A stretch of 64,000 nt of DNA from Brachycybe producta. Lineage: Eukaryota; Arthropoda; Diplopoda; Playtdesmida; Andrognathidae. The position numbers and the translations under genes were made by a program. Position 1 is the first letter of the stretch, and every line of letters begins with the position of its first letter. Below, piece by piece: positions 11,601 to 26,600 of this stretch. The stretch is taken from positions 852,001 through 916,000 of the forward strand of contig JAUPFP010000038.1 of the NCBI GenBank assembly GCA_036925085.1, in the 5' to 3' direction. The notes under the pieces were generated by a model, which saw only the letters and a list, made by a program, of their open reading frames with translations, did no database searches and was not told the DNA's origin.

Positions 11601-14600
11601 TAAACTTTTTATGACGGTTTGAAAAGCCGAAAATACTTTTTCATGAAATTTCAATGAAAAAACCTAAAAACTGAACTAAAAAAATGTTTACTTCTTAAGA
11701 TATTTACGATAAAAAAAAACATTTAACATACCCGTTTACCATTCTAGTTTTGAAAAAAATTCAAACTTTTTCATAAAAAACCCGTTCGCTTGACGTTTTG
11801 CGTCCAAATTTGTCAAAAACATCCATGGACCTTACACACCATTAGGTACTGTAGTGGCACCATTCGGAAAGGGGGAGAGGTGGAGGAAGCCACAAACAAA
11901 ATAAATATCTATCTATCCAGCCACCTTAAGAAAAATACATCAACTATGAGGCCTTCTCCCCTCGCTCCTTCCATCCCACATAACTTCTTTAAGTCCATGG
12001 ACTGACTTTTCCATTCCATTACGATTGTTTGAGATACCCAATGAGAACAAGAAGAAGCTGAACTGAGAAAATCTCCAGTGTATTTCAACATAACCCAAAT
12101 ACACCCACAATTTGCACATGTTCAGATTGAACAAACACACAAAAAAGTAGAACAAACAAGACAAGAAGAAAAGAAAAGAGAAGATGAGGTCAAAAGTAAT
12201 TCAGTTGGGAGCCAAAATCTATTGACAATAAACGGAACTCTCTCATCCTGATGGGTACCAATTGGGGGAGGGGGAAGACATCCTCCTCCTCCTCCTCCTC
12301 ATCATCATCATCATCATCATCATGCTGCCATTATTATTAAGAAATCAACAAAACAAAAAGTGTGTTCAATAAACACGCAGCTTCAGGAATGTTCAATTAA
12401 AAGAGAAAAAACAAACAAAAGAGGCGAGGCATATTTGCCCTTTGACCTCACCCTCAAAAAACACATTTGTTGTTAATAAAAACAACAACAACAAGTAGAA
12501 AAATATAAGAAAACCGTTGGCTGAAGAAAAACCTCATTTCGTATTCCATTAGTTTTCATCTAATTCCCAATGTAGGATTACATATACTGTAGGCCTATAT
12601 ATCGTGTGTATTAAAGTGTTGCATTTAACTATTTATGAAAAGGTGAGGAAAAAATAAAAGATTAGATTGGACTTCGTTTTCGTTTCCTCGGCGCCGTTCA
12701 AAGATTAAACACACCAACCAAACAGAGCAGCACGTGTCACTTTTTCCACGAACAGTGGTGGACACGTCACATTAGAAACTAGAATAATAAATGAAAGTAT
12801 ATTATTTTTCTTCGTGTTGCTATTTTTCAAAATGTATCTTCAGAAACCGCATGAAGAAACTGAAAGTGATTTGGCCTTTAGGCTTGTCGCACACTATAGC
12901 TTAGATCGGAACGGACCGAATAGAAGTATTTGGATAAAAAGCATTTCAATAGAGCCCCTCCCCGCACACTAGCTTAGATCGGATCGGAACCGCCACGTCG
13001 GATCGAATGCGGCAACCTCCAAATGAAATGCTTGGTATCAAAATATTCCGATTCGTTCCCACTCCGACCGTTCCGACGTAGTCTGCGACAAGCCTTAGAA
13101 ACTTCAAGAGTAAATTAACTCAAAATTTTAAAAACGATATTTCATATTCACATCTTTTAATTCGCCATTTTCGTTTTTCACTTTAAATTGGGCTAATAAA
13201 AGTCGAAAAAAATCCGTCTTCAATTTCAAGTCCAAAACATTTTTTAAAAAAAATTGCAGCATGAAAATATTCTTGTTCATGGATTCATTTACTCTTCTAG
13301 TATTTAAAATAAACTTTGAAGTTTTTTTCTTAAAGTTGTCGCTAAAACGCAGCAGAACAAATAACCAGGAACTTTATCGACCTTTTCTTGACGTTGAAAG
13401 TTGGCCGAAACAAAAGTTACCAACAAAAAAAAAAAAGCTAAAAATGTCTACCTTATGGTTTATAAACCCCCACCACCTACAATATTTCTTTTTATAGAGG
13501 AGAGTCATCGTTAAATCCTCAAACGTCCACCAAGATTTATTTCAACGATGTGAGAAAAGTCCAGATGTATAAATTCCATTCCATGACCTCCTATCCTATC
13601 TTCACCTCCATCTATACAAACAAACATCCTTTGGCTGAACGTGTCCGTGGGTGGTGGGTTAGGCCTGGGTTGCCTCAATTTTTAGAGAAAAACCCAATGG
13701 CAACCGGTGATCCTTGTGAGTTTCATGTGTTGGACCTAGGAGGCTTTTATAAAAACCCAGCCATTGGTGGCTTTTATGAGTTTTATGAGTCTCGTGGACC
13801 GCATATAGTAGGCTTTGTGGCCCTATAGTAGGCTTTTATAAAGGCCCAGCTACTGGATCTATGTGAGCCTGATTTGATATTTTGGGTTTCAGAGGCGGGC
13901 CCACATGGACATTGTGCTCATGGAAGGTTTTTATAAAAAGCCCCAGCCATTGGATTATGTGGGCCTACTAGACATTGAGAGTTTCCGTGGGCAGGGTGGC
14001 CCGCATGAGCTTTGTGGGCCTGTAAGACAATTATAAAATCACACAGCCATTGATCTATGCGAGTCCGGTGGCGCTCATGAACATTGTGAGCTACATACAT
14101 AAGTTAGGTATATGCTGAGCCTCAATTTGTTACAAAATGTAGGTCTCTAGTAATGAATAAGTAAAGTATTGGAAAAAATGTAAAACTTGTTTCTTTCTGT
14201 GTGTTTTTTTTTTCTCCCAACATTGTATAAAATACATTATTACTTGGTATTATTTCTGGTCAAATGTTCTTCTCTCTTACACGCAACACACATAGTTGAA
14301 AAAAATATATATAAATGAATGTATAATTGATGACCACCACAGTCATCATCATTAATAAACAATGACCACCAGCACACAACACGAAAAAAGAGCCCAAAAA
14401 TGAGGAACAACAACAAGCCAAAATGTCAATTATAAATTTATAATAATGCGCACGTGGAGGATAATTATCATTTTATTAGACTGTTGTTATTGTACGGCCA
14501 TATTGAACATACATACGACCTAGCCTCCCCCCACCCACCCAACCATCCACTCCCGACCCTCTAACGTCAATTCGACTCCAACAATGCAAATTGGAGACCT

Positions 14601-17600
14601 ACATTTTAAACTTTAATTTCAAAATATACTACGGAAACCAGAGTTGCAGATTTAGGTCAGGACTCACTGTTACACCTGAACTAATACAATCAAATTATAT
14701 TAAATACTAGTGGGGTTACCCGTCATAGATGACGGGAGCAAAATTCACAGGCAATTGTGCCCAGCATTAGAATTTCTTTTCCTCCGCCCTTTTATGACGT
14801 CAGACTAATTAGAAATTGAAAAGGGCGGAGCATGTGACATGCTAACCAATTAGAAATTGATGACGTTCATAAAAGGGCGGAGCAAAAAAAAAATTCTAAT
14901 GCTGGGCACAATTGCCCGTGATAAATTTTAGTTTAATTTTGCTACTATTATCCTCTCCCCTTTTTATATTTGAAAAAGAAAATGAGCTTTTCATTTACTC
15001 TGGTATGCGCATGCGCGTCGTTTGTTCCTTTTTTTACTCCTTTCATTTCAATTTCAGTCACCCCCTCCCCCTTTTTCCACCCTCCACGTTTCTCTCTCTC
15101 TCTCCCCTACACTTTCCAACCTTTTCCCCTCTCCAATTTAATAGCATGGAGTTCTTGGATGGGGAGAGTGCAACATACAGTATAGTTGACCTTGAGAAAA
15201 AAGAAGCGGTTCATTTATTCATTTAAATTTATATAAATTCCGACGTGCTTCAAGGTTTTTGTCCTTAATTGTTTGTACAGCATTACTGACGGAACGAAGG
15301 ATAGACGGGGCTTAATATATACATAAAATAAAAAATAAATAATATACTGTACTAGAAGAAGGAAGGAAAATCAACGATCCATTCTGACTTGTTAATAGCG
15401 GATTGTCTCAAAAAAAAAAATCGCCACATACGTTCAAAACCATTTCAGTCTAATTTATGTTTGGTACGAGTCTTTTGAATGAACGGAAATCCACTACAAA
15501 CACGATCAATTTAAAAATTGAAAAGCCAGGAATGACAAGCCATACTCAATCGTCTGTACTCAGCTTAAGGCCGGTACTAGACTTAACATTTAACTGCACG
15601 TGTCTACTGTTCTATGCCACGTCGTTCATGTCAACAAATACTCCGAATTACTGATATCACTATTTGAATTAGTGACATCACCAATTCGGAGTATTTTTGA
15701 CATGAACGGCGCGGCATAGGACAGCAGACATGTTCAGTTAAATTTGCTCTCTGTTAAACGTTACGTCTAGGGCTGGCCTAACATGGAGCACGGAGGACAC
15801 CTCGATAATATGTAGGAAGCTCCTTCCTCCTCCTCCTCTCGGAACTGTTTCTAAATCTCTAATTAAGAACCTTGAACACGGCCAACGAATGTTGCGATCT
15901 TCGCACAATTTCTCATAATATACTGAGAGTGAAAGAGAAAATACTTCAAAACAATTCGGCTTGAAATAATTTCTTGCAACGAAGTTTTACTTGAAATAAA
16001 AACACACAAACTACTGGGATTTTTTTTTTCTTTTTCTGTTGTATATTTTCTTTCTTTATACAGAATTAAAACGAGCTTCTTTCTTTTTTTTCTTCTTCAA
16101 GTATTTTCTCTTTTTTTAAGTGTTTTTTAATTCTATTCCCATCGTTCTTTGGGTGTTAAAACAAATTACACGCTATTTAAACTGAACCATTTTTAACAAC
16201 ATACTTGAGCCACACAAAGCAACCATAAACAAAATGTACTTCTTTTGTGTCACTTTCAAACTTTACTTTTACTCTCAACTCATCATCATCATCATTAGTC
16301 CAAGTTAATTATAAAAACCTAGAATTAAAAAAAAATCGTCCGACAAAACTTTTATATTTAAAAAAAACATTATTCAAAAGAAAATAGTGATAGAAAAAGC
16401 TAAAAAGCCACTTTCCACTCAATTTAGCTCATTTTTATTCAAAATAAAAATTTAACCTCCACTTCCCTCCCCCCCCTAAAAAAAACACATGACAAATTAT
16501 AAGTCTAAAAACGCCATCATCATCATCATCATCATTATTATTATTATCGTGAAAAACTTACGAGTCATTAAGCAATGTTCAAAAAATTTGTCGTTACCGC
16601 ATTCAAATAAATTGTAAACCGACCAAACCTCCTCCTCCTCCTCCTTCTCCCTTCCTAACTTCTCATCTATTCCGGTTAAGAAACTTTGCAAGTTTTGTTA
16701 TTTCAATATATATTAAGATACTTATTCCATTCATCCATCCATCTACAATGAGCCAGAACGATGCTAGTGGAAAACCAAAAGTCATCATTAATTCATTCAA
16801 TCATTCAATTTTCCTTCTGTATGTGGCGGAGGTGGAAATTAACAACTTTTGGGCTTTTAATAAGAGATTCATTTCAAGATGATGTGAGTCTGCTTAGACT
16901 TTAAACTTCATTTTTCATGGGGGTTTTTTTTGCCTTCAAAATACGGCCCAGCAGCCCCTCGTGGGTTCGATATTTCTGCGCCTATAGGCCCACAAAACCA
17001 AATCGCAGGCAGTTCCGAAAACGGAATATTTTATAAAAACTAAACAAGCTTTTGTAGAAATGAACAAAATTTTAAACAAAACCAGAAAACCTATCTGAAA
17101 ACGTCACCCATCATCCTCTTCTGTTCCTTCTAGTTTTTAAATAATTAAAAACCTTAAAACCCTACGGAAGCCCATCATTTAACAGATGTTCCCAATAACT
17201 TCTAACGGTTCCTCGACCGTCTTTTAAGGCCCTCGACAAACAGACCACTTTTCGACTGTAAAATGAAGTCACATTGCAACTATACGGCCCAACACATTCA
17301 ACTTTATTTTACGTTTCTACAAAAAGTGGTCTGTGAATTCCAACCGTTAGAGCCTTTTCAACAAAACACTTTTGATCGTCGAGTTTCGACTGCAAAATGT
17401 AGAGATGTTATGCCGCTCGTGTGAAAACACGTCCGGACGACTTCCAGAAAAAAAAAATACATTTGACAACAACAGCCTGACCACCGGTTGTCGTTTTCAA
17501 CTGCAAAATGCAGTCGGCTCGTCGCCAAAACCGACCACAAGTGTCGACTTTTTTTTGCAGTCCACTTGAAATAACTAGGCCCACTTTCAAACCACTGCAG

Positions 17601-20600
17601 TCAACTGACTCAACTCAAATTGTCGATATTTTGGCGACAAACCCGATTATATTTCGCAATTGTGCTCAACCACTAAAAGTGGTTCGTGTGAAAAAGGGTG
17701 TTAAATTAAACTTTTCACCAAATTTCTTTTTGGCAGTTTTATTATATTTAAATGTTAATGTGTTATAACACCATTTAAAACACAGTTAAGAGTGACAAGA
17801 AACTTAACCTTACAACCCATTGCATATATATTTTATATATATTGCTCTTTATCGTTTAACAGTAATTACGGAAACAGAACCGGAAGCCTCAATTGTAGAA
17901 GAGGCTTCCACTGATCTGTATACCAGCTCAAAAAAGCAAAAAAAATTCGAGAGAGAGAGATAGAGAGAGAGAGAGATAGAGAGAGCGAACAAAAGTGTTG
18001 TTAAATAAGAGGAGAAGGAGGTTCTTGTAATCTAATCTCTAATATGACAGAAAAATTAACGCAAATTTCCCCCAACTAATAAACGGCGCAAATTACGGAG
18101 GCCCAAAAGAGAGAAGAAGAAAAAAACCGTAATCCTTTTAAAAATAAACCCCACCCCTCTACGAAAAAACAACAACAAAAGTGTAAAACTTGAATGTAAA
18201 TACACATGAGAGAGAGAGAGAGAGAGAAAAAGAGCGGTGTTCTTGAGTACAGACATACATTTTTACACTTTTAAGTATGTCTGACATTTTTGTTTAAAAA
18301 AATTAAAAATAAAGAAAGCCAGAAATATACAAAAGACACAAGAGAATTTTTTTTTTTAAAAAAAAGAAGAAGATAGGAAGAAACTAGAAGAACCCCCCCC
18401 CCCCGCACATCCTCTGCCAATAAATCTCAAACTCTTAAAAACAAGTCCACAAGAAAATGACAAAACAAAAAGAATGAATGAAAAAAAGAGGACAGAAATA
18501 TATAAAAAAATTTCAACAGGATTTTTTTTAAAAGAAAAAATAAAAGGCGCGTTAAAAACATGTGTTTTACAAAAATATAGCAATTTGTTAGGCGGCCATC
18601 TTTATACTTTATAACCAAACTCCTCAACAACTACTTTTCAGTATATACTGGTACAGTACTTTTTAACACGAGTGTGTATACCTTTGAGGCTTTGCTACAA
18701 ACACAGGGGCGCCCCCTTTTAGTAGCCTCCTCCCCCCTTTCTTTTTTAGAAAGATCATCATCATTATTATTACTCCATGATAAATAACATGACATTTAAA
18801 TGTCTTTCTCTCTGACTCCATTTTTCTACCATAAAGAGTCACAACCAATTATTTCTTTTGAAACTTTTCATTCTAGAAATTTTAAACCTGTGGTTAATTC
18901 ATATACGTCAAAACAATGCCAAGAAAGAAAAAAAAAAGTAGGCTTAACTAAGGGGGGGGGGGGGGGGGGGGGTCACCTTTTTTTTCAGGTTTCAAAATCA
19001 TTTCCTGTGTCTCTGTATAAAAATGTGGATGGTTCAATTTACAAAAAAAAAAATCAAAGCAATCCATATTCCCCTCACTTTCAGCAGGGGTTTAATTCAT
19101 CTCACCAATTTAACAGAAGCTCAATAAGGCCAATGTTCATCAGCATATTACATACAGGTAAATCAGACAGCATTTATGTTAGTTTGATGAATGTGAAACC
19201 GTTGACTGATTTCAGCTTTGAAGCTTGGACAAAATCTAGTGTGAACACATTCGCAAACTCAATCTGGAAAATTCTTACGATGAGCAGCAACCACTTAGCC
19301 TCTATGAAGGAAGATTCTACAGCTCGTTCGCCCGCCTCCCACCCCCCTTTGGCCATTGCATAGATAATAGTGGCTACCAATCGAAAGAAAGGACAGGCAG
19401 TTAGAAATCGGAAAGAACTTCAGTTGGCTCCGCCCTTGTTATGACGAACAGCAACTTCTAATTGGTTTGTTGTGTGGTTCGACGTTGAAAAGGGCGGAGC
19501 ATGTGACGTCAGACTACATAACCAACCAATTAGAAGTTGCCGTTCGTCATAACAAGGGCGGAGCCAACTGAAGTTCTCCCCGATTTCTAACTGCCTGTAA
19601 AGAATGCTCCCTCAATCTCTTTATAATAACTGACATTCATCAGACGACATAGGATGTGGTCTGACGTATGGTTCTCTGTATGGTGATGACTGAGACTAAC
19701 AAGGCCTCCGTACAATTACGATTTCATTTTTTTTTTAACTTTAAATCATTTTTAGAAAATTGCCAATGAACATTATTTTAAATTTTATGCAATTTTTACC
19801 TGTTTTTATAAAACGACAAATTTCACCTGACTGCGTTTCTGATTTTCCAAACTTTCCCTGTTTTTTTTTTTGTTTTTTGGCGGATTATCCGCAGCTGATT
19901 TTTTTTTATCTTTATTACAGCCACAAAATGCTGGCTGAAGGGTCAAGTACATTGACAAGAAGAATATTTGACAAGTTTAACAACAAGCTCATAAAATCCG
20001 TATTATCTCAAATGTGACGATAAAACGCGACCACAAAAATGCAAAACAGACCACCTTCTTTAAACAGTCCCTCTTTTATTATAATAAGAAGAAGAAGAAA
20101 AGGAGAAGAAACTTCGATAAAAGTCTCACGTTTTGTTGTTGTTTTAAATGGTGAAAAAAACGAGCAATGGGATGATGATTGCTTTGTAATTGTCCTTTTC
20201 TCGAATTCCTCCTATCGAGTGATTGTTGTGTTGTTGATCTTCTTATAAATATAAGTTTTTTTTTTCTCTCTCTCACTTTAAAAAGAGAAAACAAACCTTT
20301 TTTTAGCCATAATATAGGTCCACATTTCTACAGTAAAAGTATATGATAAAATGCCAAAAAAATACACTAGAAAAGGTTAAAAACTGATTGAATCCTTTAG
20401 AAATATTCTTCCATTTTTTAAATGCCAATGACACCATCAACAACAACATTCACAAACAAAATAATAGGAGTGAACACTTAGGAATGTCATTTTTTACCAC
20501 AAATATTAATTAGGGCTTGGATTTTTATGATGCAACAATATCAAGTAAATGTTTCTCAATATGGGGCATGTGTGTTTTTAATCAAAAACACTGGTTAGAG

Positions 20601-23600
20601 GCTAGAACTTTAGTTAACAACTAACAGTAATCAGACATCTATAGCCTCTAATCAGCCTTTTTGATAAGAAAAAAACAAACATAATTGCAGTTTCTCTAAT
20701 GATGATTAATTACTGCACAATTGGCACTTGGGCCACAAATTGAGAAACATTTGCTTGATATTGCATTCATGATAATTTACTGCTTTTATCATATAATCAC
20801 CCAAATGTCTTGCATTTTGCTTCAATATTGGTTCTAAAAAAAAAATTAAAGCATTTTTGAGTTAAAATTTCCCTTTTTTTTTCATTTTCTCTTTTGTAGT
20901 TTTACATTTTGAGTTGATATTATTTTTAAATGTAAGTTTATGTCTCGAAACCATTACTAAATTGACAACTTTATGTCCTAAAAAATCTCTGAAAAGAAAA
21001 AAAAAATGTGCATTCTATAATCAATTACCCAAAATCTAAAAATAAGAGGACTAGACAATGAATGCCTCCTCCCCGAAGAGATCTTGGAGCCAACTATTGT
21101 GACACACACACACATCCAAAATATCTGTCAACAATCACAAATCGTTCTTTCTCAATTGTGTGTGTGTACAGACAATAATGGCATTTCTTCAGTAATACTT
21201 TTTTTTTAAATATACCATAACTGCAGCTACCAATCCATAATTTATAATTGAAAATCTTTCATCAATTTACCCTTTTTCCCGGCCCCCTTGGCCTTACTAC
21301 ACCGCAAACAAAAGGAACATTGTTAACTTTTCATTATGACCACCCAAAAAGAGCAATTTTCAAAAAAAAAAACTTAATTTTCTCTCTTGAGACAAGCAAA
21401 ATATTATTAACTTTTTCTCAACACCCAAGTGTGTGTCAGAAGAAACCATGTTTAGGACGTCCGATGTTTAATGTGGTTATTCTGAGGCTTTTTTGTTTGG
21501 TATATCTGGCGGTAGGTGGTCTCTCAAAAACAGTTCCAGACAGTTGTTGTTGGTTAAAACTTATTTAACCAACAAAAGTTGTTAGTAGTCTCACGACACA
21601 ACCGATAAAAAAAGATTCAAAAACCCGACAAAAAACACCAAAAATAATCGCCATAAAAACGTTTTCTTTGAAAAAAGAAATCTAGACGGACAAAACTTAA
21701 AATAGAAATAAAACACACACACACACACAAAAAAATCACCTGTACAAACACCAGTTTTCAACTATTTTAAGTGTCAGTTCTTAAACTGTGCCCGCGTCCA
21801 TAATTCAAAAACAAGAGATCCAATAGCAGAACCTTTTATAAGTTAACTGACATTCCGAACACATCAAAACAATACTGAAAAACATGAACAATATTTCCGG
21901 GGCGCTTTTTTAGATTAACTTATTCGTTTTAACACGAAAACAAAAAAATTAAACGTTTTCATATATCAAACAACCAATTTTCTTTCATTGTTACATGCGT
22001 ATGCACATGGTACACGCATGTGCGCAATGTGTACGAACATGTACGCATGTGCGCGCAAATTTTTGACGAATGTTCGCCAATTTTGTGAAGAATGTTCGCC
22101 AATTTTGTGAAGAATGTTCGCCAATTTTGTGAAGAATGTTCGCCAATTTTGTGAAGAATGTTCGCCAAATTTTGACGAATGTTCGCCATATTTTTGAAGA
22201 TCCCCCCCCCCCGCGCAGTGTGGATTATTTTCAAATATTTGAGAAGGTGGCGGCGGACAAACAAAAATTATGAAGTTAAATAAAAGCGAGTAATAAAAAA
22301 AATAAATACATGAAACATGCGCTTCCATAACGTTGTAAATGCCACATAAGGGTGAAATATGTTTTCAATTGAAAATGAGTCGTAAAAACGCCATGCATTT
22401 GGTAGGAAAATGCTGAAGTGCTGTTCCTAATGATAAAAAAACTAAAGTAGAATTGCTGGGCAAGTCATAAACGTTGTAAAAGCCAATAGCAAAATTCGAG
22501 TAGCAATTTGGCCAGTCACTTAGTGACTATAGTCACGTTGCAAATGCCAGCAATGTCACTCTAGTAACAACTTGCCAGCATATATGTTGCTTGTTGGCAT
22601 TTATAACGTTTTGAAACTGACGGGAAGTTTAAATTTTTTAAAAAAATATTCTGTGTAATAACTTTCCTTCATTTCTTAGCTTCCTGTAAATTGTATTACA
22701 ATATTTTATGCCTTTATTTTAATTGGTTTAGTAGAAAATGTTTTTCTTTTCTATCTCCTGAAACATTTTAATTTTGGCATCTACAACACGTTTTGGAAAT
22801 ATGCTCGTTTCATATGGCATTTTTGGTAAATGCCTTACAAGGTGAAAGTCAGTGGGATTCTTTTCAGCGCGTGTGATTCTTCCCTAACTCTTCTTAGTTG
22901 GCCCTTCATCCACAAAACATTGAGTATTCGTGTGTAATGTTTAAACTCTCATGAACTTCTTCCAGTCTGGAAAAAACATTCACTTGAAACTTTAAAAAAG
23001 ACAGTCCCAAGATGATGATTAAGAAAAGGATGCGATTCATCTTCACTCCATAAAAAGAAAGAACAGTTCTCCAAACTTCCAATCCGTTGTACTTTTTGTT
23101 AGGAGCAACAACAACAGCCTCCCCCCCCCCCTTTTTTTCCCCACCACAAGAAAACATTTTGCCAAACTTCAAATTCTACTTTCCATTTTTGAATAATTTG
23201 TTTCATTAATTTCACATGGATTGGTCCGCTTTTTATAATTTACTTACAATTTCATAAGTAAAATATCACTCTTCTCTCCCTTTTTTTAAATTTCCCCTAG
23301 AAATATGAATCATTGCCACAGGTGACACACATGGTCCACCTACCCTCTTAAAAGAGATCCCCCAACTTTATCCAGACTCCATCCATCCTTTTTTTTTTAA
23401 ATTACTAACACACCCCTTTTTATTTCCAGCCTCCCTCCAACACCCTTCAATCATCAAAAGTGTTTAACCCTCTCTAGTCTCAAATTAACAATTCCCCTTA
23501 ACAACCTCTCTCCTCCTCCCCCCACCTTTGTGTCCACCATGAGTAGGTCTACCACCCACAAATCTTAAATGCTTATTTTCTGTACAGTTTAATAATAATC

Positions 23601-26600
23601 GCAATAATACATTTAAATTGACAGATGGCAACTTTAATTTTATTCAGTAACACTTAAATATTAAAATATATAATGTACTTTGATCGTAAAAACAATCACA
23701 ACGTTTTTCTTCTTTATCAGTTAAATCAAACTCTCCAAAAAAACAGTGACATATGTATGAAAATTATGACGTCATCCACAATGTCAATCAAAAATCATCT
23801 TCATACTGCTACTTTATTCATTCTGATGTTGATCATAATAAAGATAAAAGTAAAATACTAGAAGAAAAAAACTAAAAAAAAAATCGACTTCTGTCTACTC
23901 TCAGAAAAAAGAAGAGGTACAGACTGTGTCCGGAAATTAAAGAAAAAGCTACAATCTGTAAAGAAAACTAAAAAAAAAGTAGCATCCGGAAATAGCGGAG
24001 TCGCTTCAACTTGGAACTGTTCTAGCTCCACCTACCCATCTTCTTAAGAAAGCAATCATTTGACCCACACTTGTTTTTCTCGAGAAAACTCAATATTTTA
24101 AATATGGCAACGTTGCTTCATTGTGAAGATAAGACCAATATAAATTTATATAAAAAATAAAGCAATTCCTCATGTTAGAAAAGAAAACACCAAAAGTGCA
24201 TAAAGAATCGTCTGCTTTTTGAAGCTAGAAGGAAGCCATCTTGCCTTAAAATGTAAGCCATTTTTGTATGTTCCTTAAATCACATTGTAACTGTAGCACT
24301 AAGTACAGTTTGCGCCCTCTATCAGCCACACTCAAGAGGATATGGGCACCAAAGGCTCCATAGAAAGAGCACTTAGTTGAGTTATCTCTGTATATTTATC
24401 TTGGGTAAGATTGTAAAAAATGTGTAAACGTAGACGCCATGTTTGAACATCATGGCCTCCTCCTCCTTTCATATTAGAGCTTTTCATAACCTCACATTTG
24501 AGTACGAAATGGCGAACTCGAGCACATCCGGATAATTATACTTTTCTTTTTAAAAAAAAAATGTATGTATGAGGCGGAGAAAGCAATCATTCTGATATTC
24601 TTTACATCCTAAAGAAATAAGTTTTAGTTTCCGGACACAGCCAGAGAAACAGTTACCAACTGTTTCACAAGCAAGAAAAGGGTTTTTTTTAAAAAAAAAT
24701 ATATTGTGTATACGTAACGTGTACATAGAAATATCGTAGGTTGATTCCACGTCGAGAGAGACACAAGGACAACAGCTGTTTTGTCTGTCAACTCATCATA
24801 AGTCACGACACATGTTTATCACTCACTCATCCATAGAAAAATACACACACACACACTCCATTTACACGTCGCGAGGAGATATCCCGCACCAAATAAATAC
24901 TCTGATACTGTATTTAAAACCAATAAGTCACCATTGCTGACCACAATGACCAGTCAGTTTCATCCAATTTCAGGTATCCATGGAAACCTTCATGTAATAA
25001 AGGTGAACACACACATAATACAAGAGAAGAAATGGGATAAATGCCAACTTGACCATGTAATAGATTCAAATCTAATGAATAATAAACGTACATAATTGCA
25101 TTTCGTTTTTAATTCATATTATAAATGTCATCTTTGATAGAAAAAAAAAATTGTGCAATACGTTTTCAGTGAAGATTGCAAGACGACAACTTCTTCAATT
25201 CCGGTGCGGAATTCTTAATTTTGAAGTGATTGATGCTTAAGCAAAGTGAGCAATTTCATTTAGTTTTGAGGGTTTTCTATAGGAGCCTATAAAGAATGCA
25301 ACAATGCATTTTTGAACGCCTCGAACAACCGAGCCTCGTACAACAGGTAATTTCGTGCAATATGTTCCAATAGAAGCTTTCAAGACACCCATTGTCTTCA
25401 ATTATGGTGTGGCATTCCAGATTCGAAAGTTAATACTAATGAAAAGCGGACGTATTTCAGGTATTTCTGTGCATGAGCCTGAAACCAAATTGTCTAAATT
25501 TGTCATTGTTCATTACCAAAACTCGGATTTTTATGCAACATCAAGTAGTTTTTTTTTCCATTTGTGGCCCCCAATTTGGGCCAATTCAAAGTAACAATTG
25601 CGTTTAGATCAACAATTTGTTTAGAAGCAAAAAAAAAAAAACTGATAGTAACCAAACATCTAGCCTCTAACTAGCCTTTCTTGATTAGAAAAAAAGCCTA
25701 ATTGCACCTGCTCCAAAATAATGATGATGATTACTTCACAATTGGCACTTGAGCCACAAATTAAGAAACATTTGCTTGAAATATTGCATAAAAATCCGAG
25801 CCCTGCTCATTAGTAATTAGGCGATTCACACGTATTTCATGGAAACGTTTGGCCTTTAGTATTAAAATCATTTCTCTAATATTCTGACAAACTAATTACA
25901 CCCTCCGTGCATACGTTACTGAAAACGTAATGCCACGATGACAGGATTTACACTGGTGTGGCAGGTAGATACTGAAGAGGTCGTTCTAAAAAGGCGATTT
26001 AACGTCATTTTGGAGTCACAGTGTCCAGATATAGGATGAGTTCAAATTCAAATATAAACTTAACAAAGAAGGGGAGGAAATGTCAAAAGTAAACGGACAG
26101 AAAAAAAAACCAAACCAAACAAAAAAAAAGTGCCTTGCCTTCCCCACTTTTTAGAATGTAAGGCCATACACGTTAACAGAATACTTTTTAAGTTTTTAGC
26201 TATTTTCTCAAGCAAAACTGGACGGAAATAAAACAGTATGTGGTCAGTTATTCAACCGAAGACCACCGTTGACAACCAATGTCAAAATATCAAGAGAAAC
26301 AAACAACTTCCAAAGACACTCCACACACCACTCACTCGCAAGAAAAATATCTTTCTCATTTTTTTTTAAATGTCTTATTGTTATTATTATAATATATATC
26401 TTACCTGGAGATGAATTGAGACTTTATTGCTGACATTAACATTAAATAAACAAATCTCTCTCTCCTCATTCACCCGTAGATCGGAAACATTATCCCCCCC
26501 CCCCCCCCCCTTTCCCGCCCCATGTCAGAATAAAAGGGGAAAGTTCATAACGTGATGTCTTCAACGCAAAGAACAATACAAACGAACAACAATACAAGTA

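Noticed and set aside
16960-17010. tRNA-like B-box sequence (GTGGGTTCGATATTTC)
   Set aside because: No matching A box, acceptor stem or cloverleaf could be drawn around it.
18800-19363. 187-codon ORF and an overlapping antisense ORF (19,174-19,380)
   Set aside because: No recognisable domain. The plus ORF runs through a poly-G tract and mixed low-complexity sequence, and neither has exon-like boundaries that I can support.
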